DNA from: Chamaecyparis obtusa
Taxonomy: Eukaryota > Streptophyta > Pinopsida > Cupressales > Cupressaceae
Assembly (NCBI GenBank): GCA_027943335.1
Contig: BSBK01001158.1
Span: forward strand, 62,001 to 126,000
Length of the DNA: 64,000 nucleotides
Direction: 5' to 3'
Part shown: one piece after another, positions 12,528 to 22,101 of the stretch
Position numbering within the stretch: position 1 is the first letter of the stretch
Layout of the letters: each line of letters begins with the position of its first letter
Translations under genes and position numbers: made by a program
Notes under the pieces: generated by a model
Seen by the model: only the letters and a program-made list of their open reading frames with translations
Database searches by the model: none
What the model was told of the DNA's origin: nothing

Positions 12528-12740
12528 TCACTGCTCTTTGATCTCCTTAACACTTGAATTCTCTTTGATGATCAAATAATACCGATCATGACCTTTTATT
12601 AATTCAATCTCACTTAGATCTAACATCGCATTCAATTCTTTTGTCACTTCTTTCCAAAAAGTTGTTTCTACTAACCTGCAAAACTTAAAACTTCTTGCGA
12701 TCTCGCAAAACATAATATTTTTCTTTGCGCTCTTAACCAT
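12528..12740 (-). CDS. Small unassigned frame between element B ORF1 and ORF2 (70 aa)
   Basis: A 70-codon frame in the same reading frame as the Gag-like ORF1 but after its stop at 12849. It is charged and has two cysteines without a recognisable spacing. It may be a remnant of coding sequence, or chance. I do not recognise it and give it little weight. Confidence 0.2.
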   Translation of the reverse strand: MVKSAKKNIMFCEIARSFKFCRLVETTFWKEVTKELNAMLDLSEIELIKGHDRYYLIIKENSSVKEIKEQ

Positions 12741-12848
12741 AGCATTTGAACATCATATACTACCTTTCATTAACTGCGCAAGACTTAGTTCATCATATAT
12801 CTACTTCTACACTAATCTAAGTTCCTATTCTACTACAATTTTCATAAA

Positions 12849-14135
12849 TTACGTACTTTGAGATGGGTTAGGTAAAGATTCATTCTTACCTTTCAATGCT
12901 TCACCTTCCTGATTACCTTCAATGTTGAATATGTCTCCTTGATCTGTGCTTTTGATAAGCTTCACTTCATCTAAATTACTACAGCATCCTTTCTGATTGT
13001 TACTTGCATCTTCATTTCTTCTTGCATGATTTATGGGATTAGGATTCGGATGAAAAACTCTATTGTTCATTCTACAAAACCTTGTTGTATGTCCAATCTT
13101 GTTGCATATCTAACAAACAATTCCATTGTTTCCATATCTTGGTCCAAGCTTATTGATTTGTGATCTATAGTTTCTAGCAATGTGTCCAACCTTGTTGCAT
13201 CTATAACATATTACTCCATTTCTTCTGTTCATATCTTCAGTAGGTTTCTTATCTGCATTGTTAGTATTCCTAAACATTCTACTACCATCATTATTCTCAA
13301 TAAATTTAAGTTTTCTGCATTCAATAGCTCTATGTCCAAAACCATGACAATTATAACAATAACCATTAAGAGGTTTAAATTTCTTACCTATGCAATCTCT
13401 CTTCATATGACCAATAGTATTACAAGAAAAACATCTACCTTTGAATTCTCTTTGCATACCTTTGTGTGATTCCTCTTGCTTCGGTGATTCTTCTTCTTTA
13501 GGTGTATCTTCAGACTTGTTAATCTCATCAAACTTCTTCTCATCTATGCTTTCAAATATTTTCAGATCTAGTTCCTTTCTTTCATCATTTTCTTTAAAAG
13601 TGTTGAATCCAAGACCAGTCTTATCATAGAATGGTTTTTGATAAGATATGTGTTCATCAATCTTCTCACTAGTTGAATATAGCCTTTCAAGTTGTTGTTT
13701 GGATTGAGTCAGTTCACCTTTCACAATCTTATTGTATGTCTCAAGTTTAGCATACTGCAAATTGAATTTCTCAAGTTCAAATGTTACTTTACTAAGTTTA
13801 GATTTTAGTCCTTCATTTTCAGTCTTTAGACTTTCATTCTTAGATTTTAGATTTGCTTCATTCTTTCCATTTCCATATTTCAAGCTAAGCTTCAAATTTG
13901 CTATCTTCAGCTCATGCTTAAGGATCTTATTTTATTTTTCTAAATTGTCATCACAATCTTCAATAAAAACTTTGGATTCCTTTTCAGATCTCAGATCTTC
14001 CAACTTGTTTTTCAGTTTCTCAATGAGGTTCTTTGCATCATCATATTTTCTTTTCAAAGTGTCCTTTTCAATAGTAAGCAAGTCAATCTGTTCAAGAGAT
14101 TTTTCAATATTCTTCTGTAGTTGATCCATATCCAT
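12849..14135 (-). pseudogene. Element B ORF1: Gag-like coiled-coil and CCHC zinc-knuckle protein (~428 codons)
   Basis: One frame from an ATG at 14135, about 55 nt past the primer-binding site, to a stop at 12849. It is broken by TAA at codon 68 and TAG at codon 342. Residues 1-160 are Leu/Lys/Glu-rich and probably coiled-coil. Four CCHC nucleic-acid-binding knuckles follow: CFSCNTIGHMKRDC (~235), CYNCHGFGHRAIEC (~260), CYRCNKVGHIARNY (~310, last Cys now Tyr) and a fourth at ~341-354 whose second position is the TAG stop. Zinc knuckles are typical of retrotransposon Gag, which packages element RNA. The usual copia capsid region seen in element D is absent, so this is a nucleocapsid-type protein or a shortened Gag. 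Confidence 0.7.
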
Positions 14136-14188
14136 AGAGATCTTACTCAAGCTTCTAGGCTTTCCTTGAATGATTCTTTTCTGAGTAA

Positions 14189-14204
14189 CTAATCTCTGAT
14201 ACCA
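14189..14204 (-). promoter_or_regulatory. Primer-binding site, element B
   Basis: On the minus strand TGGTATCAGAGATTAG follows the 5' LTR after two bases. The first 11 bases match the 3' end of plant initiator tRNA-Met, the usual primer of Ty1/copia elements. Confidence 0.85.
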
Positions 14205-14206
14205 AT

Positions 14207-15263
14207 TGTTAGAAATAGGGAATATTGAGAGGGGGGGGTGAATCAGTATTCTACAAACTTTTACTTTTGCCCAATTATGGATATAACAGATTATCTTTAC
14301 ACATGCATAACATAAGAAGCTAAACAACATGCAAAGCAATAAAACTAAAGAACTCATAACGCATTATTTGTTCTCGAGGAAACCCTAGCCAAGGGAAAAC
14401 CCCAGTGGGGATGGTACCCACAAAGATCCACTAATCAAAAGTATCATGTTAAGGGTGTTGACCCTGTTAGGAGTCTATTACATGCATATAGTGTATCAGT
14501 CCTGATTAAGGGACTATAGGCCTTGTTAGAAGCCTCAACCCTGTTAGGAGTTGGCAATACAAAATATGATTACCAGATGAGCCCACTACCCAAACAAGTA
14601 ATGTACAATATACACTGATTACAAAAGAAGGTTAAGGTACATAACCTTATACTACTTGCATCAATATCTCTTCACTGCTCTTTCACTATCGCTATTACAT
14701 ATGCATCATATATTTCGTATCATGTCACTACTTCATTACATCTCATTACTTCTTCTTCTCTTCTTACAGTTTACAATTACATTTATACAAGTTATTAGGA
14801 TTAATAACTTTCCAGTCGAAAATCATATTACAAATAACTTTATCCAAGGGTTAATATCTAGGATTTCATCCCTTTATATTTTTAAGTCATTATTTTGATA
14901 AACAAAATAATCCCTTAACTCTTTACCAATTCTGTCTTCATATTCTATCCTGTCGGCTTGACACTGTCTTTAGTAAAACTGTCATAACTTCTTCCGTACA
15001 TGCCATACTGACTTGTACTTTGAGATGGGTCTTCAATAGTCATCATAGAGTCTATGCTCAAGTGCACAAGCACTAAACTTACTCCATTCAACATCACAAA
15101 CAAAAACTGTCTCCAGGTTCACTGGTAAAAATATTGTCTCATACTTAGACAATTTCGCATTGCACTTTGTCATACTAGCTCTCTGACCTATGCGATCTTC
15201 ATGTAGATCATATGTTTCCATAATGACAACATCTATGTAATCAACTCAGCCAAATTACCAACA
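14207..15263 (-). repeat. Element B 5' LTR (1,057 bp)
   Basis: Same length as the 3' LTR at 7985-9041. Plus-strand start TGTTAGAAATAGGG, end CCAACA. The target duplication CTTCT follows at 15264-15268. The frame at 14656-14898 is LTR sequence and not a gene. Confidence 0.85.
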
Positions 15264-15710
15264 CTTCTTGCTCCCAATGAGTTCTTGCAAAACATGGAGT
15301 TAAAAACTAAAAATTTGCAGTCCAAAGGCACTGGGGGGCCAATGAACCCTAAAAACTAACTTGACCCAAGTTTAAGGCCTTACACATGCCCCCTGTTTCC
15401 CATATGAGTAAACAAGGCAGGTTATTTTGGGTAGCTTACTCATACGAGTCAGGATGAGGGCTCATACGAGTCACCTTGACTCCTGTTACAAGTAAACAGG
15501 GCCAGAAGGCTCAAAATAGACTTAAAATGCATGCAAAAGTCCCATATGAGTATTGGGAAGCCCTAGTATGAGTATTGGGAACCTCCAATACAATAAAAAA
15601 GTTCCAAGGAGTTTACTCATATGATAATCCACCTAGAACAAGACAAGATTCCTCAAAAGGTGAGTTTTTGGCTCAAAAACCCTAAAAAATGTAGCTTTGA
15701 AGGCTTGTGG
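15264..15710. repeat. Element A right-arm leader, outer part
   Basis: Continues the inverted copy of the left-arm leader (about 1943-2395) after element B. It carries the same palindromic words (for example near 15440) and the CAAAAACCCTAAAAAATG-type stretch next to the primer site. No gene. Confidence 0.75.
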
Positions 15711-15729
15711 AGTCCCACCGGGCATGCCT
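15711..15729 (-). promoter_or_regulatory. Primer-binding site, element A right arm
   Basis: Inverted copy of 1925-1942. On the minus strand GGCATGCCCGGTGGGACT is kept, but the leading TGG is now AGG. Confidence 0.65.
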
Positions 15730-16340
15730 AAATGTGATCAGTGCAAACCTAACCTATTCATAACAATCGTATACATTCAAAAATTATGACTAGAATCATA
15801 TTACTAACATATAGTAAAAACTATTTGCATGATACTTCAGATAGAGCTTAAACGGGAGCACCTTGTCACCGTTTGATTTGCTCTCGATTTAGGGATGTGG
15901 GTAAGCTATCAAAACACTAGGATCATATCCCCAATGAATATTAGGAAGGTTTAGGATTCATTAGGTACCAAGGATACCCCATAGTGGTATAGAATCATGT
16001 ATGGAACACCTGATTTTTCCCTAGAGCCCAAGGAACCAAAATGAAGCTAAAATGCAAATTAAGCTAAGATTGATTTTATCAAAATATGAATGTGATGTGA
16101 TGATAATGCTATGAAAAACAATGAAATAATCTAGGTTGATCCATTAAACTAAGCTAGGATGTGAGTTAGAAATCTTAGAAATGATCTAAATCTAATAATT
16201 AGGATTTAAGCTAAGATAATCTAGATAAAATTGCTCATGATAACAATGCATGAATGATAAAAATTAAGCTAATGATTTTATCTTGGAAGTGAGGGTATTT
16301 ATAGGATTTGATGAAGGTCTTGGGTTAGGAATCAGAGTTA

Positions 16341-16345
16341 GGGTC
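16341..16345. repeat. Target-site duplication of element C (GGGTC)
   Basis: GGGTC at 16341-16345 is repeated at 19484-19488, immediately outside the element C LTR ends. The left LTR of A has one copy of this word in the matching place, confirming an insertion. Confidence 0.85.
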
Positions 16346-17382
16346 TGATGTAGGGGCATCCTTAGTTCCTAAAGATTCTAGCAGTCTTGGTAACTGTGTG
16401 GTGGAGTTCAGTTAATTGGCTGGTGATCTCGGTAAAAGAATGAAGTTTCTCAGTCTTTGGTGATAGTTCTCGATCGGAGTTTGTTTGGCTTCACCAATGG
16501 AGCTCGGTGGTCATGGTAAAGGTTCATGTTTGGAAGTATCGATGGAGCTCAATGGATAATGGTAACTCGGTGACTCAGTGTTTCTAGTGCTCGGTGACTC
16601 AGTGTTTTTGGTGCTCGATTACCGACTAGGTCTCGGTGTTTATTACTGGCACTTGGTGTTCTTTCTAACTGACTTGTTTATTTGGATGAATCAGCTTGGC
16701 CGACTGGTGCATTTAATTTGGGTCGCACTCCTTGAGTTACAGATTGACCGTTGGACATGTGAGGACCTAGATCTGGTGTGTTGCATTCTCCTATGTGGAT
16801 CTAGATGTTGACATGATGAATTAATTGTTGGAAGGCTATGTGAGAGCAGATTGATTTTTCATTTAATATTTATTTATTTTTGGAAGCCGACTAGGTTTTG
16901 GGATTTATTTTTTTGTAAAGCCAACTTATGGTTGTGTAGTATTTAAGAGGGTGTTTGGGTAGTTGTTAAAGAGGTGGATCTAGGAAGATAGAGTAGATTT
17001 GGAAAGATAGAAGGAAGTAGAAGAAGTGTAGCAGAGTTAGTAGCTTGTGAGCTTAGGAACAAGAAGATTTCTTAGTGGCTTGCGAGCACAAGTTTAGATC
17101 TTTCTTGGAGTACCTACCAGTGTCCTCTTGTGTTACAGACCTGGGCTAGCTGAGAAGTGTGTTGGATCTTGTGTGATCTTGTTGAATTGTTGTTATCTTT
17201 GATGTATTTAGTCGTAACCGAGAAGGCCTTATAGCTCAACATGTTTCTTGTAAGCTTGGTTACTGATGAATAAAGAAGATTTTAATTCTATATTGATGTT
17301 GTGTTGTGTTATTCCACATTCTTGGTGTTTGTCTGCAAGTTTGGACCATCCTTAACTGGATCCTCCTTGCTTGACTACATCA
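16346..17382 (+). repeat. Element C 5' LTR
   Basis: Begins TGATGTAGGGGCATCC and ends GACTACATCA. It contains a 24-bp tandem duplication (16567-16590, 16591-16614) based on TCGGTGACTCAGTGTTT, and many scattered CTCGGT words. Confidence 0.88.
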
Positions 17383-17385
17383 GAA

Positions 17386-17397
17386 TGGTATTAGAGC
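17386..17397 (+). promoter_or_regulatory. Primer-binding site, element C
   Basis: TGGTATTAGAGC lies three bases after the 5' LTR. It differs from the initiator tRNA-Met complement TGGTATCAGAGC by one C-to-T change. Confidence 0.75.
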
Positions 17398-17863
17398 GAG
17401 TTGATCTTGTTTGGAGAAAGGTTGGTGAAGAGATTGTGTATAATCTAAGTTGCAGATCCATGTTACTAAACTTGTGAAATCATGGCCTAGTTGTTCATGT
17501 GAGGTGGCAGGTTGCGATTTGACTTGCATACAACTTGGAGGCTGTCACAAGGTGGTTGGTGTAGGGTTTGTTGTAGAGGGTTTTCAAAGATCTTTGGAGA
17601 TATCTCCAAGAAGATTGGACCCTAGTACGATTTTAGATCTCTATGATGTGGTGGAAGCAAATATTTATGAGAGGTTTTCTCAGTAGGAAATGGATTTTTT
17701 GAGCCGTATAAAAAACTGGGCGGATAACCTTGTGAAGGAAAGTGTTGTTGAGTTTTGTAAAGCTTACCAGAGTTGGGACATGCCAATCCAAAAGAAAGTT
17801 GTCTAGCCGGTTAGAAGACTGGTCTGAGAGAGAAGACACCAAGACAAGGTTACTTGTGACCAT

Positions 17864-18184
17864 GTGGAAGTGTGTGAAATTGGTTTTGATGTTCAGTTGG
17901 TGGAGTCTCACATGAAACTTGTACAGCAACTTGTATTTTTTGCTGAGTTAACTATGCTTATCGACAATGTTGTTGACCTTGTTAAGGTTGGTGAGGAGAT
18001 TGGTTTTCATGTTCAGTCGGTTGTGCCTGACATGGAGATTGTAGAACATCTAGTTGTGTCTAGTCAGGTTGTTTTTGATGAGGGGTTACCTATTTTTGAA
18101 CACCTTTGTGATGATGGTGTTACCAAATTTCTTTTGTTTGGTGTTGAGGTGCAGAGGTTGTTTGCTGGTAGCAGACTTGATTAG
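17864..18184 (+). CDS. Element C internal frame with an imperfect internal repeat (106 aa)
   Basis: The longest internal frame of element C. Two similar segments follow each other: EIGFDVQLVESHMKLVQQLV near residue 5 and EIGFHVQSVVPDMEIVEHLV near residue 45. No known Gag or enzyme motif. It could be a relic of a repetitive protein, or open by chance; the repeat is the only support for coding. Confidence 0.25.
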   Translation: MEVCEIGFDVQLVESHMKLVQQLVFFAELTMLIDNVVDLVKVGEEIGFHVQSVVPDMEIVEHLVVSSQVVFDEGLPIFEHLCDDGVTKFLLFGVEVQRLFAGSRLD

Positions 18185-18449
18185 TTGGTTGACAATGATA
18201 AGTCTTGTGATGAGATTCTGAGATGGTATTCTAACTTGATACTTGGTGATGGATTGAAGGCTCGATTTGTTCAAGATGTTGAACATACTGACTAGTTGGT
18301 GACAGATTGGTTAAGGAGGACGTGAATGATGAACTTTTGTATTTTCCTAGCTTCATGGATTGACAATCCTTGTGTAAAGATGAAGTGGATGGTATATTTT
18401 CTTGAAGGAGAAAAGTGTGGGACACAATTTCTTATTTATCCCAGGTGTC

Positions 18450-19483
18450 TGATGCAAGGGCATCCTCGGTTCCTAAAAATTCTAGCAATCTTGGTAATTG
18501 TCTGGTGGAGTTCGGTTAATTTGTTGGTGATCTCGATAAAAGACTGGAGTTTCTCAGTCTTTGGTGATAGTTCTCGGTCAGAGTCTATTTGGCTTCACCA
18601 ATGGAGCTCAGTAGTCATGGTAAAGGTTCTCGATTGGAAGTATTGATAGAGCTCGGTGGATGATGATCACTCATTGACTTGGTGTTTCTGGTGCTTGGTG
18701 ACTCAATGTTTCTGGTGCTCAGTTACCGACTAGGTCTCAGTGTTTATTACTGACACTCGGTGTTCTTTTTGACTGACTTGTTTGTTTGGATGAATCATCT
18801 TAGCTGACTGGTGCATTTAATTTAGGTCGCACTCCTTGAGTTATGAATTGACCGTTGGACATGTGGGGACCTAGATCTGGTGTGTTGCATTCTCCTATGT
18901 GGATCTAGATTTTGACATGATGAATCAATTTTTGGAAGGCTATGTGAGAGCTGACTGATGTTTCATTTAATATTTGTTTGTTTTTGGAAGCCAACTAGGT
19001 TTTGAGATTTATTTGTTTGTAAAGCTGACTTATGGTTGTGTAGTATTTAAGAGGGTGTTTGGGTAGTTTTTGAAGAGGTAGATCTAGGAAGATAGAGTAG
19101 ATTTGGAAAGATAGAAGGAAGTAGAAGTGTAGTAGAGTTAGTAGCTTGCGACCTTGGGAATAAGAAGATTTCTTGGTGGCTTGCGAGAACAAGTTTAGAT
19201 CTTTCTTGGAGTACCTACCAGTGTCCTGTTGTGTTACAGATCTAGGCTAGCTGAGAAGTGTGTTGGATCCTATGTGATCTTGTTGAACTGTTGTTATCTT
19301 TGATGTATTTGACCGTAACCAAGAAGGCCTTACAACTCGGCATGTTTCTTGTAAGCTTGGTTACTGATGAATAAAGAAGATTTTGATTCTATATTGATGT
19401 TGTGTTGTGTTATTCTACATTGTTGGTGTTTGGCTACAAGTTTGGACCGTCCTTAATTGGATCCTCCTTGCTTGACTGTATCA
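18450..19483 (+). repeat. Element C 3' LTR
   Basis: Begins TGATGCAAGGGCATCC and ends GACTGTATCA, matching the 5' LTR over its whole length with scattered substitutions. A purine-rich stretch at about 18403-18422 may serve as the polypurine tract. Confidence 0.87.
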
Positions 19484-20078
19484 GGGTCAGATTCAAGGTT
19501 AGGGGTAGAGTTTGGGGTATGGTTAGAGGTATGGTCAAGGGGATGAGGGTTAAGGGCTGCTCACACATGTGTGAGCAACACTAGGGTAGTGTGATTAGGG
19601 TAAAATGGTGGAAGAGGAGACATGGGCTTCATTAAGAGGCTGTAAGATCCTTAATGAGGGTGTAAGGAGATATTAATGAGTCTGTAAGGCTCATTAATGA
19701 GGGGGTTTGACTAGAAGTCAAAGGAGGGTGGTTTAGACTAAGAGGGTTAGGAATCACCTTATAAGTAGGTTTAGGATGGGTTTAGGAAAGGGTAGATAGG
19801 TTTAGGGTTTTCTAGAAGTTTCTATGGTTTTAGGCTTTAAATAAATATTTAATTTATTTAAGGATTGTGACATTATTTATTAAATAGTGATTTAATAAAT
19901 AGGGGGAAAATCATTCAAATTTTATTTAAATGCTTTTGGGAGGGATTCTTTAATTAAATGTCTTTAATTAAAATAGGAGAAGGGATGATGACAATAAAAA
20001 CTAATTAATAATGATGTCATCAGGTCTTTTTGCAAAATAAAATATTTTTATTTAGCAAAGGGATTTTAGGTGTCTACA

Positions 20079-20689
20079 AGAATATAATTAAACGTATTTC
20101 TCATTTCAACCAAGCCAACCAAATAAAACCTCACATGACTTGCATTAGGATATACACTTTTTAAATAATAATTATGATTATAATAATGTGATTTCATATT
20201 TTGGTTTCCACTATGACATAATATCTTGGTCCAGTGATAAGTATAGTATTCCCAAATAAAAAGAATTTCTTGTTAAGTGAGTGGCCTAACCTTTGCGTCA
20301 AAGAGTTGAACCTATAATATATTTTAAATGTTAATGTTAATTTAGGAATGATAGTGGAGTGAAGAGTGTAAGGGAAAACTAGGGTTCCAGTATCCAGAGG
20401 AGCATAAGGGTGAACTAGGGTTCCAACATCTAAAGGAGTGGTGGAGGAGGCACTAGCCCTCCTCCAATAATGTTTGGGGTTCCCACCCTTAGGTGTCTCT
20501 CTTGCAATCTAGAATTTTTTTCCCTCATGGTGTATATTTTTTGTATTCATTTATAGTGTTTCCTTTACTTGCACTGTGGGAATTTATTACAAGTTATACC
20601 CCCTACAATTATGGTTTCTTTACAATTTATCGCACTTCACATTTATGTATGATGATCAATCTGATCACTCCATGTCATTGTTGTAAGAT
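20079..20689. other. Unclassified gap
   Basis: AT-rich, with no gene or element terminus. Two similar ~33-bp stretches containing ACTAGGGTTCCA lie side by side at about 20370-20440. Otherwise I see nothing in it. Confidence 0.4.
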
Positions 20690-22101
20690 TGTTGAGCATG
20701 TCAGAGTTTTGGATTTGGGTGTGCTGACATTAATGTTTTTTCATTGATGTCAACATACTTCTTGTTGTCTCAAACAATGTGTTTAGGATGTTTGGTAAGG
20801 AGGATTTCAGTTGTTCAGATGCTATGATGAAGATCTTGAGATGTGATGGTGAAGTATTATTTTGTGATGTTTGTAGATCATCTACAAAGGTTCACAGAGG
20901 TTGGTTCAACATTTTGAGTAAGATATTATTGTGTTTTTGTTTATTGGTGTCAAAATGTTCTTGTAAACAGTGGATGAGTATTTTTTTTAGTGTGACTTGG
21001 ATTTGATGTTTTAGAGGTTTTGAAGCTGGCAATTTAATGTTTTCTTATCATTGTATTCACATATAGTGTTGTTCATGATTCAGAGTATAACAAGCTATCT
21101 TTTTTTATGTCTGAGTTCAGTATTTTAGTGTTACTATTGATCAGAGATGAAGATGAGTTTAGATTTCGTATTGGAGATGATGCAAAGGTTCTGGATTGTA
21201 TTCATGTTTCTTGTTGGTGTTATTAGATCATGAGATGATCATTTTGTTGGTTCACATTGGTTGAGATGATCAGATCTGTTGCTTTGGTAGCATGTTGGTG
21301 TTTCTTCATTTGAGTTCTAGTTGACTTGATGAAGTAACATGTTGTGATTCTTGGTGATGCATTGGCAATGGTTTAGCATGTTTGAGGTTGAAGATTTGGG
21401 TCCTATTTAAGTCTTAGACAACTTGATCTAGATTGCATTGGAGATAGAGCATAATTTTCATATATTTTATTGTATTAGGTCTTAGCTGACCTAGTGGATG
21501 ATTATATTCTTTGTAATCAATATAAATGAGATCATTTTATAATTGAGAGTATGTATGCAAGTGAGAGGATTTTGTGTATATATGTTCTTCACTAAGAGAA
21601 GAGTTTGTACTTCATTAGAATTGTGCTGGCATAGGAGATGCTATTTTCCAATTTGGTTTTAAAGGTATGTATGTCCACCCCATTATAATTGAAGATAAAT
21701 TAGTGAAACCGACTGAGGGCTAGATCTAAGATTGTATTGTGAGAAATGAGCTATGGGAAATGAGCCTTCATATTGGGTTGTAAGACTATGGTTGAAAGTG
21801 CATCCTTTTTTCTCTATATTATCTTAATTGAGTAGTGCTTTTAACAGAGTACACTCATATAGTGGGTTTGACTCCCACCAGGGTTTTCCCTTAACTGGGT
21901 TTCTTCGAGAACAAATCTTTGTGTTATGTGTTTTGTATTGTGGATCTTTCATTATTATTTTGTCTTTCACATATAAGTGGCTAAAGTTAAATTAAATCAA
22001 TTAGGTACACAACTTATTCACCCCCCCCCCCCTCTGAATTGTGCTTGCCTCCTTTTGGACCTAAGAGTCACATCTTAATTTTTTCTTGCATAAACCTAAC
22101 A
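20690..22101 (+). repeat. Probable solo LTR of a copia-type element
   Basis: Ends CCTAACA at 22101 and has, about 70 bp before that end, TTATTCA plus a run of twelve C. This is the reverse-orientation form of the G-tract/TGAATCAGT block in the LTRs of B, D and E. It also has the TTCTCGAGGAAACCC-like block (here GGGTTTCTTCGAGAAC, near 21900). The start at TGTTGAGC is estimated from the distance to GATGTCAACA, which also lies near the start of the D LTR. Flanks AAGAT and ATAAT match at only three of five bases. Confidence 0.5.

Larger units (their letters stand above)
7985..15263 (-). mobile_element. Element B: non-autonomous LTR retrotransposon with two long non-pol reading frames
   Basis: Two 1,057-bp LTRs (7985-9041 and 14207-15263) flank a 5.2-kb internal region read on the minus strand. 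The primer-binding site matches initiator tRNA-Met and a polypurine tract adjoins the 3' LTR. The target duplication is ATTCT/CTTCT (7980-7984, 15264-15268); the empty site in the left arm of A has CTTCT, so the left copy carries one change. The internal region encodes a zinc-knuckle Gag-like protein and then a frame of about 1,032 codons. I find no protease, integrase, reverse transcriptase or RNase H. By eye the LTRs differ by a few percent. Confidence 0.85.
16346..19483 (+). mobile_element. Element C: short non-autonomous LTR retrotransposon (3.1 kb)
   Basis: Two LTRs of about 1.03 kb (16346-17382 and 18450-19483) flank only about 1.07 kb of internal sequence. The primer-binding site is of initiator tRNA-Met type and a perfect GGGTC target duplication is present. 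Ends are TGATG...ATCA. No gag or pol motif is visible, so it needs enzymes from another element. Being nested in the LTR of A, it is younger than A. Confidence 0.88.
690..20078. mobile_element. Element A: palindromic LTR-retrotransposon insertion with nested B and C
   Basis: Both outer ends read TGTAGACACC inward, so the insertion ends in two LTR 5' termini facing each other. The left arm (690-3706) holds LTR, primer-binding site and leader. The right arm holds the same parts inverted: leader 6651-7984 and 15264-15710, primer-binding site, LTR 15733-20078. The spacer (3707-6650) carries a polypurine tract and only the first ~113 bp of a third LTR copy. Read on the minus strand the order is LTR, primer site, internal region, polypurine tract, start of the 3' LTR, ~31-bp filler, then inverted leader, primer site and LTR. 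No gag or pol motif was found, so the parent was non-autonomous. Self-primed or template-switched reverse transcription could give this; two inverted insertions plus deletion is the alternative. By eye the arms differ by roughly a tenth. Confidence 0.78.
15733..20078 (-). repeat. Element A right LTR, split by element C
   Basis: Minus-strand LTR in two pieces, 15733-16345 and 19484-20078, about 1.2 kb in total. It ends at TGTCTACA (20078), the mirror of the left terminus. The TATA box is kept at 16296-16303. Alignment to the left LTR runs straight across the element C insertion site. Confidence 0.8.

Noticed and set aside
8434..14898. Duplicated small frames starting MHQYLFTALSLS as paralogous peptides
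   Set aside because: They lie at the same position in the two LTRs of element B.
20469..22101. Solo LTR starting at TGTTTGGGG (20469)
   Set aside because: The flanking bases do not form a duplication, and the distance from the start to the GATGTCAACA word fits 20690 better when compared with element D's LTR.
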